The notes under the pieces: generated by a model
What the model saw: the letters and a program-made list of their open reading frames with translations, nothing else
The model's database searches: none
Told to the model about the DNA's origin: nothing
Source of the DNA: Apostichopus japonicus
Lineage: Eukaryota; Echinodermata; Holothuroidea; Aspidochirotida; Stichopodidae
NCBI RefSeq assembly: GCF_037975245.1
Contig: NC_092565.1
Coordinates: 1,372,499 to 1,436,498, forward strand
DNA: 64,000 bases
Direction: 5' to 3'
Made by a program: the position numbers and the translations under genes
Shown here: in pieces, positions 1 to 9,008 of the stretch
Numbering within the stretch: the stretch's first letter is position 1
How the letters are laid out: every line of letters starts with the position of its first letter

Positions 1-619
1 GTTGTACACTGTTTTGGTTTTCTCATATTGTTCCAGAAAGATTTTTTTTACCATTTCCAACAGCATAGATTAAGGTGATGTATATTAAATGTAATGTAGA
101 ATGTTTTTTTTTCAACTATTAGGGTCCCCATAATGTGTGTGAGAATTTAATGAAGTCTAATATTAATTTTTGACCATCTTATTTCCACCGTTTCAAAGTT
201 TCGATGTCATTCCAAATTGGTAAACTGCTTAGACTCAAATACATCAGTGTAGAAAATTACCTTGTACAACTTTTACAGGCTCCACCCATATGTGGATCCA
301 TCATGTGGTGCAGTTAGGGGTGCGGGGGGCGGGGGTTGCTGTAGAGGGCAACTGGGAATGCAGGTACATAGGTTTGAGATCTCATTAATATCAAATATTT
401 GAAAGCATAGGATTTTATGTGTATTCATCCTTGTTGAATGGGATGGAGGGTGGGGAGGGGGTGGGTCCAAGGGGCTTGGCAGGAGATTATTTGCTTTTAT
501 CCCTGCTAAATAAAGTTTGATATGTCTTGAAAATTACAGATTGTTCACTATCTAGCTCATTGCACGGAGCAATTGGTGTGGGTTACTATGGAATCAGGTA
601 CCGTATACAGGGTTAGACC
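1..619 (-). repeat. Copy of 2016-2642 (2.02 kb higher-order period)
   Basis: Bases 1-619 match 2016-2642 almost base for base at an offset of 2015-2023, including the distinctive GGGCAACTGGGAATGCAGG variant and the GAGATCTC stretch that the intervening units lack. The differences seen are mainly homopolymer length plus a few substitutions. The period equals two complete units plus the truncated one, so the left block seems to have a three-unit higher-order repeat. Only about 1.3 periods are visible. Confidence 0.85.
440..468 (+). other. Potential G-quadruplex in left satellite block
   Basis: The plus strand shows four or more G runs of three to five bases separated by one or two bases (GGATGGAGGG, then GGGG, then GGGGG). 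The equivalent tract recurs near 880-912, 1660-1692 and 2460-2490. In the right block the same tract is on the minus strand, because the satellite is inverted there. That it folds is inferred from the motif only. Confidence 0.6.
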
Positions 620-1081
620 TCCATGATGCCCTAATATTGTGATATTATGTCTAAATAATGTTGTCATATCATTCCACTAGTTGAGTGGGAATGAGGGGTG
701 GAGGTGATTGGAAAGCGCTATTGAGAAAATACGCTGTTGCATATGCTACATTCATACAATTTGATATATCTCAGAGAAAATAGGGTTGTACACTGTTACT
801 GCAACTGGGAAAGCAGGTTTGAGCTCTCATTAGGATCAAATATTTGAAAGCATAGGATTTTATGTGAATTCGTCCTTGTTGAATGGGATGGAGGGTCGGT
901 GGGGGGGGGGATCCAAGTGACTTGGCTGCCCTCTTGGACATAATTTGCTTTTGTCCCTGCTATATAAAGTTTGATATGTCTTGAAAATTACAGATTGTAC
1001 ACTATCACACTATCTAGCTCAGTGCATGGGGCAGTTGGTGTCGGTTACTATGGAATCAGGTACCGTATACAGGGTTAGACC
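620..1081 (-). repeat. Truncated satellite unit (462 bp)
   Basis: This unit lacks about 330 bp of the middle of the monomer. At about 795-805 the sequence jumps from the GTTGTACACTGTT segment straight to ACTGGGAAAGCAGG, which are far apart in complete units. Together with the two complete units to its right it makes a 2.02 kb group whose neighbour on the left starts the same way again. Confidence 0.85.
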
Positions 1082-2642
1082 TACATAATGCCCTAATATT
1101 GTGAATTTATGTCTTAATAATGTTTTCATATCATTCCACTAGTTGAGTGGGAATGAGGGGTGGAGATGATTGGAAATCGCTATTGAGAAAATACGCTGTT
1201 GCATATGCTACATTCATACAATTTGATATATCTCAGAGAAAATAGGGTTGTACACTGTTAAGGTTTTCTCCTATTCTTTGAGAAAGATTTTTTTTACCAT
1301 TTCCAACAGCACAGATTAAGGTGCATTAAATGATAGGTAATTTTATTTTTGTTTTCAACTGTTAGGGTCCCATTATGTATGTGAGAATTTAATGAACATC
1401 TACCATTAATTTTTGACCATCTTATTTCCACCATTTCAAGGTTTCCATGTCATCCCAAATTGGTAAACTGCTTAGACTCAAATACATCAGTGTAGAAAAT
1501 TACCTTGTACAACTTTTACAGGCTCCACCAATATATGGAACCATCATGTGGAGCAGAAAGGGGGAGGGGAGGGGTAGCAACTGGGAAAGCAGGTTAGAGC
1601 TCTCATTAAGATCAAATATTTGAAAGCATAGGATTTTATGTGAATTCGTCCTTGTTGAATGGGATGGAGGGTTGGTGGTGGGGGGGGGGGATCCAAGTGA
1701 CTTGGCTGCCCTCTTGGACATAATTTGCTTTTATCCCTGCTACATAAAGTTTGATATGTTTTGAAAATTACAGATTGTACACTATCTAGCTCATTGCATG
1801 GGGCAGTTGGTGTCAGTTAGTATGGAATCAGGTACCATATACAGGGTTAGACCTCCATAATGCCCTAATATTGTGATATGTCTAAATAATGTTTTCATAT
1901 CATTCCACTAGTTGAGTGGGAATGAGGGGTGGTTACGATTGGAAAGCTCCATTAAGAAAATATGCTGTTGCATATGCTACATTCATACAATTTGATATAT
2001 CTCAGAGAAAATAAGGTTGTACACTGTTTTGGTTTTCTCATATTGTTCCAGAAAGATTTTTTTTACCATTTCCAACAGCATAGATTAAGGTGATGTATAT
2101 TAAATGTAATGTAGAATGTTTTTTTTTTTCAACTATTAGGGTCCCCATAATGTGTGTGAGAATTTAATGAAGTCTAATATTAATTTTTGACCATCTTATT
2201 TCCACCGTTTCAAAGTTTCGATGTCATTCCAAATTGGTAAACTGCTTAGACTCAAATACATCAGTGTAGAAAATTACCTTGTACAACTTTTACAGGCTCC
2301 ACCCATATGTGGATCCATCATGTGGTGCAGTTACGGGTGCGGGGGGGGGGGGCGGGGGTTGCTGTAGAGGGCAACTGGGAATGCAGGTACATAGGTTTGA
2401 GATCTCATTAATATCAAATATTTGAAAGCATAGGATTTTATGTGTATTCATCCTTGTTGAATGGGATGGAGGGTGGGGAGGGGGTGGGTCCAAGGGGCTT
2501 GGCAGGAGATTATTTGCTTTTATCCCTGCTAAATAAAGTGTGATATGTCTTGAAAATTACAGATTGTACACTATCTAGCCCATTGCACGCAGCAATTGGT
2601 GTGGGTTACTATGGAATCAAGTACCGTACACAGGGTTAGACC

Positions 2643-3141
2643 ATGCATACAAACCTTCTCTACATTTGGGGGACCATTACGTTGGCACATTTTGAACAGT
2701 ACATTGGGGGACTGATTTGTGTCCTCTCAATAAATGTGGGACTTTCTGTCACGCACCTTCAAAATACAAGTTCTATGATAGTGATGAACTGGAAACTGAC
2801 CAGGCAGTTCTATTTTCCACATGTATATTCTTATCATTTATATCTGAATTTAACATAATAAAATTATACATTATAAAAAGTACATCAAAAGTGAGTCCGG
2901 TACACCGAATATTGTGTGTTTCCTTATTTCAGATATTACTGTTCCATTGTGGTATAAGCCAGTAAAATTCTTTCTTATAATTCACTCCTCAAACAAAACC
3001 AATATTAATAGAATATGAAAACTTGAATAAATTGAAATTGACTGTGAATATTACCAACTAACTAACAGTGCAAACAATTGCATACCTCAATATTCTCATG
3101 CCAAATTAATATACTGAAATTGACTGTGAATATATGCATAT
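2643..3141. other. Unassigned AT-rich DNA beside the left satellite edge
   Basis: I recognise no gene or known element here. Two short repeats are visible: ACATTTGGGGGAC and ACATTGGGGGACTG near 2663 and 2702, and GAAATTGACTGTGAATAT near 3034 and 3116. The piece with CAGTACATTGGGGGACTGATTT near 2697-2722 loosely resembles the middle of the 218-bp repeat at 3142 and 10013, so a decayed extra copy may lie at the satellite edge. Open frames of up to 82 codons are not conserved elsewhere and look like chance. Confidence 0.5.
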
Positions 3142-3505
3142 TTACTTCATATTTCAGACAAAAAACAAGTGCACCTTATACAACTCTTGATATACAGTAC
3201 AGTGTGTGGGGGTACTGCACTTTATTTTGGAGTACTGTTTTAACTTTGGAGTCCTTGTATGTGATAATCTGAAATGAAAAATCAAGTTACTTGCTATGAC
3301 TGAGCTCAAATATGTGTTTTTTGTTGTTAACAAATCTTTAAACTAAACTTTTCCAACTTTAACTTCTAATTTTAGAGACAAAACTAGCACAACTATCTTG
3401 ATATACGGTACAATTTGGGGTACTGTTTTCAGTTTGGAGTACTAGGTTGTGGAAAATTTGCACAAGTCTGAGCTCAAACATGTGTTTTGTATGTATTGAA
3501 CCAAA
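3142..3505 (+). repeat. 218-bp-period dimer repeat, left copy
   Basis: Two diverged copies start near 3142 and 3361. Each runs through a CAGACAA-like start, CTTGATATAC(A/G)GTAC, a G-rich GGGGTACTG segment, TTTGGAGTAC or TTTGGAGTCC, and ends with TGAGCTCAAAYATGTGTTTT. The same two-copy arrangement, in the same orientation and with the same 218-bp spacing, occurs at 10013 on the other side of the island, where the satellite cuts it. The family is not one I recognise. It could be part of a larger non-autonomous transposon or a minor tandem repeat. Confidence 0.75.
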
Positions 3506-3532
3506 AAAAACAAAAACACATATTTGAGCTCA
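3469..3532. repeat. 20-bp inverted repeat (hairpin)
   Basis: TGAGCTCAAACATGTGTTTT at 3469-3488 faces its reverse complement at 3513-3532 with one mismatch, around a 24-bp A-rich loop. The right arm is a perfect reverse complement of the end of the preceding repeat copy (from 3301). The dimer repeat therefore terminates in an inverted copy of its own 3' end. Confidence 0.7.
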
Positions 3533-4320
3533 TATTTGGCCTAATGACAGTCCAAACACTGACCAATCTCAATTGTATTTATACATACCACTTTAGTACA
3601 CATGTAGTGTCTCTGGGAATGTTCTGTCCATCAAGGATACAAAAATAAAGCATTAATCCTCCTCTTTGAACCCAGGGATGCCATCATAATTTGGGGATTA
3701 TTTTGCACGTGGATGTCTCATTATTTTTTATTTAAATTTTCGACCATGAATGAGCCTGAACCTATTACACAGTGTAGTGTTTAGCAGGTTACATAGAAGG
3801 TGCCGTGATGAATCACTATAACAAGGATAGTATCATAACAATGAATGCCTACATAAAGTATATATATAGTTTGATAACATGACCACTGAAGATTATGGGA
3901 TTCACTTCAAAATTCCCTCTTTAGCGGCATGTGGCCTATCACATAGCTATAAACCTGGTTTTTGAAAATCAAAATATTCCCATACACTGTTTGTCAGTCT
4001 TCAATCTCAGCATCGGGCATAAATCTGATGTCCCTTTAACTACTGTATGCCTACACGCCTGTTGTATGTGTTTTTCATAATTAACATCAATAATGCCCTA
4101 CAAAACTCAGAATCACTATCATATCTACAGCATTTATTTATCAGCCTAGGAACTACAGCAGAGCTCTCCAATGCAAAAAATTATGGTTAAAGTTATCTTG
4201 ATTTCTAAAGCTACATATAGATGTTAAACACACCTAACTGCATGCAATAATCTCTAATCTGTTCTGACACCTCTACAGTATGTTCCAACCTTACATATAC
4301 ATATATGTCGATTTACATCA
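3533..4320. other. Unassigned AT-rich DNA
   Basis: No gene, RNA gene or known repeat is recognisable. The sequence is ordinary, AT-rich and non-periodic up to the target-site duplication at 4321. Confidence 0.5.
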
Positions 4321-4522
4321 GTATGCAGGGCAAGGGCGGCGGAACCGGGGGGGGCACAGGGGGCACGTGCCCCCCCACTTTTCCTCAGGTTAAATATGGG
4401 CCCTTTTTCTACATAAAAATTGAGGTGTCTCAAGTTAGCAAGAGGCCAGGGAACCAGAATGAACACTCGGGAAGGCCGTTTCTTGCCATCTGAGGGGTTT
4501 GTAAAACCAAAAATTTTCTTCT

Positions 4523-4600
4523 AAGCTCCCCGCCAACCGATGGTGGCGCTCCGCTCAGATAGTGGCGCATACAACTTTGCAAATCCTGGATGCGCCCTTG
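4523..4600 (-). repeat. Inverted fragment of a CAGGGGCG-type element head inside the hAT-like element
   Basis: On the minus strand this stretch reads CAAGGGCGCATCCAGGATTT, then a segment with ACTATCTGAGCGGAGCG and CCACCATCGGTTGGCG. It parallels the head of the host element at 4980-5060 (GTATCCAGGATTT, ACTATCTAAGCGGAGCG, CCACCATAGGTTGGCG). The nested element thus carries, in opposite orientation, a piece related to the element it landed in. Confidence 0.8.
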
Positions 4601-4810
4601 ACTTTTAATGAATTTCTGTGGGTCAAACTCAAAACTATTTTGAATGGAAAAAAATTGTTAAGATATTAGCAAGAAATAAACTCTAATTCAAAGATTCCTA
4701 CATTAGCAACTAGCATGATTTCACCTCATTTTGTCTCAAAAGAAAACTTGTTCCTTGTTTCCCAATTTGCACATTGGATATTGCAGTGCTAGTATGCATA
4801 TTTTCCTTGA

Positions 4811-4824
4811 GGGGGGGGGGGGGG
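4811..4824 (+). repeat. G14 homopolymer
   Basis: Fourteen consecutive G bases inside the hAT-like element, a likely site of length variation and sequencing error. Confidence 0.9.
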
Positions 4825-5017
4825 CGTTGATGGAGTGATGTGTATACGCAAATAAGATAATACAATAAGAGTTATGAAGGGTACTAAATATAAGGCTGCA
4901 TCAGTCCAATCTAATTTCTGCAAAGTGCCTTTTGATGTCAGTGCCCCCCAGATTAAAAGTGCTTCCGCCGCCCTTGATGCAGGGGCGTATCCAGGATTTT
5001 CTAACCCGGGAGGCGCG

Positions 5018-5131
5018 AATGACTATCTAAGCGGAGCGCCACCATAGGTTGGCGCGCAGCGTACAAGAATATTTCTCGTTTTGACACCCCCCAGATCACC
5101 GGAAATGGCACATCTCGGGCTTGAAAATGAC
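5018..5131 (+). repeat. Internal direct repeat, copy 1 (copy 2 at 5600-5714)
   Basis: Both copies share ACTATCTAAGCG(G/A)AGCGC, the ACCATRGGTT and GCGTACAAGAA segments, and then a CCCAGATCACC(G/T)GAAAT segment, about 582 bp apart. The host transposon therefore has a tandem duplication of its subterminal region, or is a composite of two related elements. Confidence 0.8.
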
Positions 5132-5599
5132 CCACTAGATGTAGTCACTTTTGCCTGAGTAAATCAAGTATTTTCCCAATTTCCATCCATAATCTTTTTG
5201 AAGATTGTCACCAGTCACACATCATGTTCGACCACATCGCATCTCCTGTGGATCATTGCTTTTGTAGGTGATTCTACGTCGCGGCCCACAATACCCGTCA
5301 GTCCCACTTTTCAAGGTTTTAAGCCCATTATTCGTTCAGAATTTGAAAATTCACACTTCTCGTGAAATAAATTCACTTCAAAATATACCCAAAATGTTGC
5401 ACAAAATTTTATCTAATGGACAGCCAATACAGAAAAACCTCCTTCAACCCCTAACAGACCGGTCAAAATTGCGCGAGAAGATGGAAGATTGTTTAGGAAT
5501 GTTGGTCAGGGAAATTTCGAAAATTCAGACACAGTTAATTTATTGGTGCATGGGCGCAGATCAGTCGTGGATAATGGTGGGGACGCGTGTCTGTTCTCT

Positions 5600-5714
5600 G
5601 ATACTATCTAAGCGAAGCGCGACCATGGGTTCGCGCGTAGCGTACAAGAAATTTTTGGCAAATATACCTCCCAGATCACCTGAAATAACACTTCCCAGAC
5701 CCAATGAAGGACAT
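5600..5714 (+). repeat. Internal direct repeat, copy 2
   Basis: Diverged second copy of 5018-5131, with several substitutions (AAGCGAAGCGCGACCATGGG). It overlaps the longest open reading frame in the window (5268-5738, 156 codons), which argues against that frame being a gene. Confidence 0.8.
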
Positions 5715-5862
5715 ATGTCTAGTGCAGTTCGGATATAGATCCTGGGCTAATACCGAAATGCATCATGTTCCCCGATGACTAAGTCGAGTTCAAGACCAGC
5801 CACAATTGGTTTCATAACACAAACTTACAATTGTTTAAGGCGTCCATACATACACACGCGCC

Positions 5863-5957
5863 ATGATATACTATATATAGCATATATATCTATATAGCAT
5901 ATATATATATAGCATATATATATATACATATATAGCATATCTATATATATATATATA
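5863..5957. repeat. AT microsatellite with TATAGCATATA interruptions
   Basis: Nearly pure alternating A and T, broken at intervals by GC as TAGCATATA. This gives a ~20-bp sub-periodicity in the first half. Confidence 0.9.
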
Positions 5958-6097
5958 AACATTAGTGAGAGGAAAATGGAAACGTCAAAAATGGAGTTGT
6001 CGGTGTAAGGGGTAGTCTGAGGCGGACGCCCCTTCTCGATCCGTCACTGACTACCCTGTGTATATAATAGGGATCAGTGCTGTAATTATGTCACTGT

Positions 6098-6260
6098 TCC
6101 TCTTTCTCTTCCTGGTGTCTTGGGGTTTTTCTTCTGTTCTCTCCTTTTTCTCCTTTCTCTCTTTCTTCTTTTTCTTTTCCCTTCCTTCCTCTCCTTCCTC
6201 CTCTTTTTCCCCCTCTTTTTTCCTTTTTTCTTCTCTCTTTTTTTCTCTCTTCTTTTTCTT
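6098..6260 (+). repeat. Polypyrimidine tract
   Basis: About 160 bases of almost only C and T on the plus strand (purines on the minus strand), with a few G bases near the start. It ends just before the right terminus of the CAGGGGCG element. It makes lysine/glutamate-rich or phenylalanine/serine/leucine-rich frames on the two strands, none credible as a protein. Mirror-symmetric parts could form triplex DNA. Confidence 0.9.
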
Positions 6261-6307
6261 ACCTGGCGCGTGCCCCCACACCCCCCCCTGGATACGCGCC
6301 TGGTATG

Positions 6308-7608
6308 TCAATTGCCCACGATTTGATACTGAGAGCCTACCATAAAGACCTAGCTAGCTCTTTATACTTTACAACAGAGGTCATAAATATTTCATTAGCT
6401 GTTTTCATTTTCAAGGAGAGTATAGTGGATTGTAATTGGACTATGCATGTACCCAAAGCTTATAGTTTTACTGTAAGGTGACTGCCAGGCTTTGGTTTCT
6501 GAGGTTAGCTTGAGAGACAGATAGGTTAGGGGTATGATAAATAGTACAGTAGAAGCCAAAGTAGCTCACTGATAATGTGATGTGATGTGAAAAGTGGATT
6601 TGGTCACTCAAGGCTGCATAAGACCCACTAGTAGCAGCTCCTTATGACCAAGTTTGAATAATGTACAATGTATGATGAGAGGGAAGGGGGGAAGGAACCT
6701 GATGATGAAACCTATTCAACCATACTCTTGTCCTTTATATTCATTTTTTTTTGTAATCTCATGAACAGGCATTTTGGTTAATGGTTTGTCTGAACTACTG
6801 TTACTGAACTAACTGAATCAGCTGCGTGGTGACTAAACAGCCCCTTCCAGACAAGGAATATTGCAACTTTTTCTCTTCTTATAACTTCCTTTTGCCACAG
6901 TTTGGTCCATGTGCAAGATAAGGTGTCACCTGTATTGGGGGTCTTTCAGGGAATTCTGGGGTCCAAACCCGACAACTGAAGTTGAGGTGACAAACTACAG
7001 GATAAAGCTTGCTTAACTGGTATAACACACAATATGGTCATAGAGGCTCCCATACTATGTCTAGTTTGCTTAGTACATAATTACATACAGTTTGCTTAGC
7101 CTGGGAAGTTGCTACAGACTTGCTTGGCACATTCACCAGCTAAAACTTATAAAAAAAATGTGTTAATCCTGCATTTTTTGCTTCTGCTCAAAGCTAAGCT
7201 GGTTGACTATAGGCCTAGAGCTACTACAATCCCTATTCCTTGGAAATTTAAACAAAATGAAATGTTCATGGTCCATTAACTTAATTTCAACATTTCATCC
7301 CTGCAATACATGTTCACCTGTTACAACATAGCCACACTGCAAGCATAGGCTATACACATGCATATGATGACTTAACACATTGTTATTGTTTGCACTGTGT
7401 GAATATAAACTGTATGAAAAGGCCTGAAGTAGCTGATGGTCACTGAGTGTGTTGTGAGTATGGCCAAGGTCATACTAATGCAGAGGTGTTATTACCTTGG
7501 AGGTCAGTTAAGTGATCAGCTGAAAGAGGGCAAAGATTCTACAGGGATATGTTCTCTGTGCTACATATGGCATGGAGAGAAACCTATTTGTGTTCGAAGA
7601 CATACACC
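6308..7608. other. Unassigned single-copy-looking DNA
   Basis: No recognisable gene, RNA gene or repeat. The open frame at 7436-7627 (63 codons) shows no motif that I recognise and no supporting context. Confidence 0.5.
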
Positions 7609-7904
7609 CATAGCTCCCAACTCTTGAGAAGGCAAATGCGGGTCCATGCCACGAATCGCCGTTCTGGGGGAGGGTTATAAGGGGAGGGGGTGTCCCCCCT
7701 TTTGAATTCTTTTGTCACCCAATATTTTCTGAGAAATATGCATTTTTTTTGTGTGTAACATCAATAAATTGAATAGTAGGGGATAATTCATTCTTCCCAT
7801 GGCATGAAAATGTTCGCTGCTCACCCCAATGAAAAGAAATATAGGCTAATTTGTGGTTCAAATGATGCTGTAAAGGAGGTTTTATACTCTACTATGCTGG
7901 TGAC

Positions 7905-7936
7905 ATCCCTATGTTCCGACGTCTCTATGTTCCGAC
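7905..7936 (-). repeat. 16-bp tandem repeat, left arm of foldback (2 units)
   Basis: Two units of the reverse complement of GTCGGAACATAGAGAC. The right arm has five, so the arms differ in unit number. Confidence 0.85.
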
Positions 7937-8507
7937 AAATTGTTTGGACTCTAATTTTTTTGACCCAAATTTTTTCGGACCCAATTTTTTTTGGGAGACT
8001 CAATATTTTTGGTCCCCCATTTTTCGGACCAAATTTTTTGGGGGACTTAATTTTTTGGGCCCCAAATTTTTTGGGACCCAATTTTTTTTGGGGGGGGACT
8101 TAATTTTTTTGGACCAACATTTTCTCTGACCTACCTTTTTGGGGACACAATTTTTTGGACGCACCAAATTTTTTTCAGGAAAAAAAGGGCCCAAAGTTTG
8201 TTATGACCCAAATAGTGCTTGTGACCGAAAATTGCTTGTGACCCGAAATTTAATTGTTTGTACTCAAATTTTTTGGGACCAAAATCAGTTTGGTCAAAAA
8301 AAATTTTGGTCTGAAAAAAGTTGGTCCGAAAACATGTTGGTGTCAAAAATTTTGGTCCAAAAAAAAATTGGTCATAAAAATATGTTGGTCTAAAATAATT
8401 TTGGGTCCGAAAAAAGTTGGTCCGAAAACATGTTGGTCAACAATTTTGGTCCAAAAAAATTGAGTCCGAAAAAATTTGGGTAAAAAAAATTAGAGTCCAA
8501 AAAAATT

Positions 8508-8587
8508 GTCGGAACATAGAGACGTCGGAACATAGAGATGTCGGAACATAGAGACGTCGGAACCTAGAGACGTCAGAACATAGAGAT
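8508..8587 (+). repeat. 16-bp tandem repeat, right arm of foldback (5 units)
   Basis: Five units of GTCGGAACATAGAGAC/T start at 8508, 8524, 8540, 8556 and 8572, with one or two substitutions in the last two. Terminal tandem repeats inside the inverted arms are a known trait of foldback-type elements. Confidence 0.9.
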
Positions 8588-8769
8588 GTAACCATTATGC
8601 TAAATGCTAAAGAAATGATGGTTGCTAAGTCAAAATTTGATGCATTTTTTTTTGTATACTTGACAATGACAATGCGGGTTTTTCGGACGCTTGCGCGGGT
8701 CAGCGGGTTTGGGTGTTAGAATGCGGGTCCAACCCGCGAAATGAGGGTCAGTTGGGAGCTCTGTACACC

Positions 8770-9008
8770 TACCCTGAATGCACTCAAATGGACTGTTTTA
8801 GTCACTATGACAGCATCGATCTTCACAAATGCAATTATTACTGCTCACTTAAGCCAAGTAGGGTGCACACAAATCATTCCTACGCCCATTTATGAGATAT
8901 GTGCAACTATAATTCAAAGAGTATAATTCAAAGATAGCATGGAATTAGCCGCGCATTTAGCTCACTGATATAGACCACCTCATCCCATGTTTTCCCAAGT
9001 ATTGACCT
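8770..9008. other. Unassigned DNA
   Basis: Nothing recognisable apart from chance open frames at 8713-8926. Confidence 0.5.

Larger units (their letters stand above)
1..2642 (-). repeat. Satellite block, left, minus orientation (~3.4 units)
   Basis: This block is the reverse complement of the satellite that fills 10304-64000. Taking the start of GGTCTGACCC (here GGTCTAACCC on the minus strand) as phase zero, unit starts lie at 2642, 1853, 1081 and 619 and each reads leftwards. The unit lengths are 789, 772 and 462 bp, followed by a partial unit cut by the window edge. Shared landmarks are the GGTACC site, the A and G runs, the ACTAGT site and the segment around the word CTTGTACAAC. The sequence differs from the right block by many substitutions and small indels, so it is an older or separately evolving sub-array. 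The block stops at phase zero at 2642. Confidence 0.95.
4331..4976. mobile_element. hAT-like non-autonomous element (646 bp), nested
   Basis: Perfect 14-bp terminal inverted repeats CAAGGGCGGCGGAA (4331-4344) and TTCCGCCGCCCTTG (4963-4976) are flanked by a perfect 8-bp direct repeat ATGCAGGG at 4323-4330 and 4977-4984. Eight-base target duplications and CA(G/A)GGGCGG ends are typical of the hAT superfamily. The insertion site spans the first bases of the host CAGGGGCG element, so this element is the younger of the two. No transposase frame is present; the open frames around 4254-4493 run through the GC-rich terminus and look like chance. Confidence 0.9.
4326..6302 (+). mobile_element. Non-autonomous DNA transposon with CAGGGGCG ends, interrupted by a nested element
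   Basis: The left end CAGGGGCGTATCCAGG (read at 4980-4995, with its first five bases duplicated at 4326-4330 by the nested insertion) is the inverted match of CCTGGATACGCGCCTG at 6287-6302, with one mismatch. GTATG lies directly outside both ends, at 4321-4325 and 6303-6307, a candidate 5-bp target duplication. Without the nested element the body is about 1.32 kb. It holds an internal ~115-bp direct repeat, an AT repeat and a pyrimidine tract, and no transposase frame. Ends of the CAGGGGCG type are common in hAT-superfamily elements, but the superfamily typically makes 8-bp duplications, so the class is uncertain. Confidence 0.8.
7899..8595. mobile_element. Foldback-like element with long inverted arms (697 bp), nested
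   Basis: The left arm from GGTGACATCCCTATGTTCCG onwards is mirrored by the right arm ending at GATGTAACC. The arms match for at least the outer ~85 bp (through TTTGGACTCTAATTTTTTT and CCCAAATTTTTTCGGAC) and then more loosely to the centre near 8220-8260. The left arm is built of TTTTTTGGACC-like words and the right arm of GGTCCAAAAAA-like words, so the word switches strand at the middle. TATGCT flanks both ends (7893-7898 and 8596-8601), a candidate 6-bp target duplication. The overlapping open frames on both strands are by-products of this repetition. Confidence 0.8.
7609..8763. mobile_element. Inverted-repeat DNA element with CATAGCTCCCAACT ends, host of the foldback element
   Basis: The left end CATAGCTCCCAACT (7609-7622) matches the reverse complement of the right end, CAGAGCTCCCAACT (8750-8763), with one mismatch. 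TACACC lies directly outside both ends, at 7603-7608 and 8764-8769, a candidate 6-bp target duplication. Subterminal GCGGGTCC words occur on both sides (7649 and 8723). Without the nested element the body is about 450 bp, with no coding capacity. CAG-type ends suggest hAT affinity, but the 6-bp duplication leaves this open. Confidence 0.75.

Noticed and set aside
5268-5738. Longest open frame, 156 codons, plus strand
   Set aside because: It crosses the internal direct repeat of a non-autonomous transposon, shows no domain that I recognise, and lacks supporting splice or promoter context. Most likely chance.
6051-6345. Lysine/glutamate-rich and phenylalanine/serine-rich frames
   Set aside because: Pure products of the polypyrimidine tract on its two strands.
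6308-7608. Possible host gene exon (63-codon frame at 7436-7627)
   Set aside because: No recognisable motif and no convincing splice-bounded coding stretch; left as unassigned.
7804-8463. Overlapping frames on both strands rich in Phe/Gly/Pro/Asn or Lys/Trp/Val
   Set aside because: Translations of the foldback element's repeated words; no frame is favoured.
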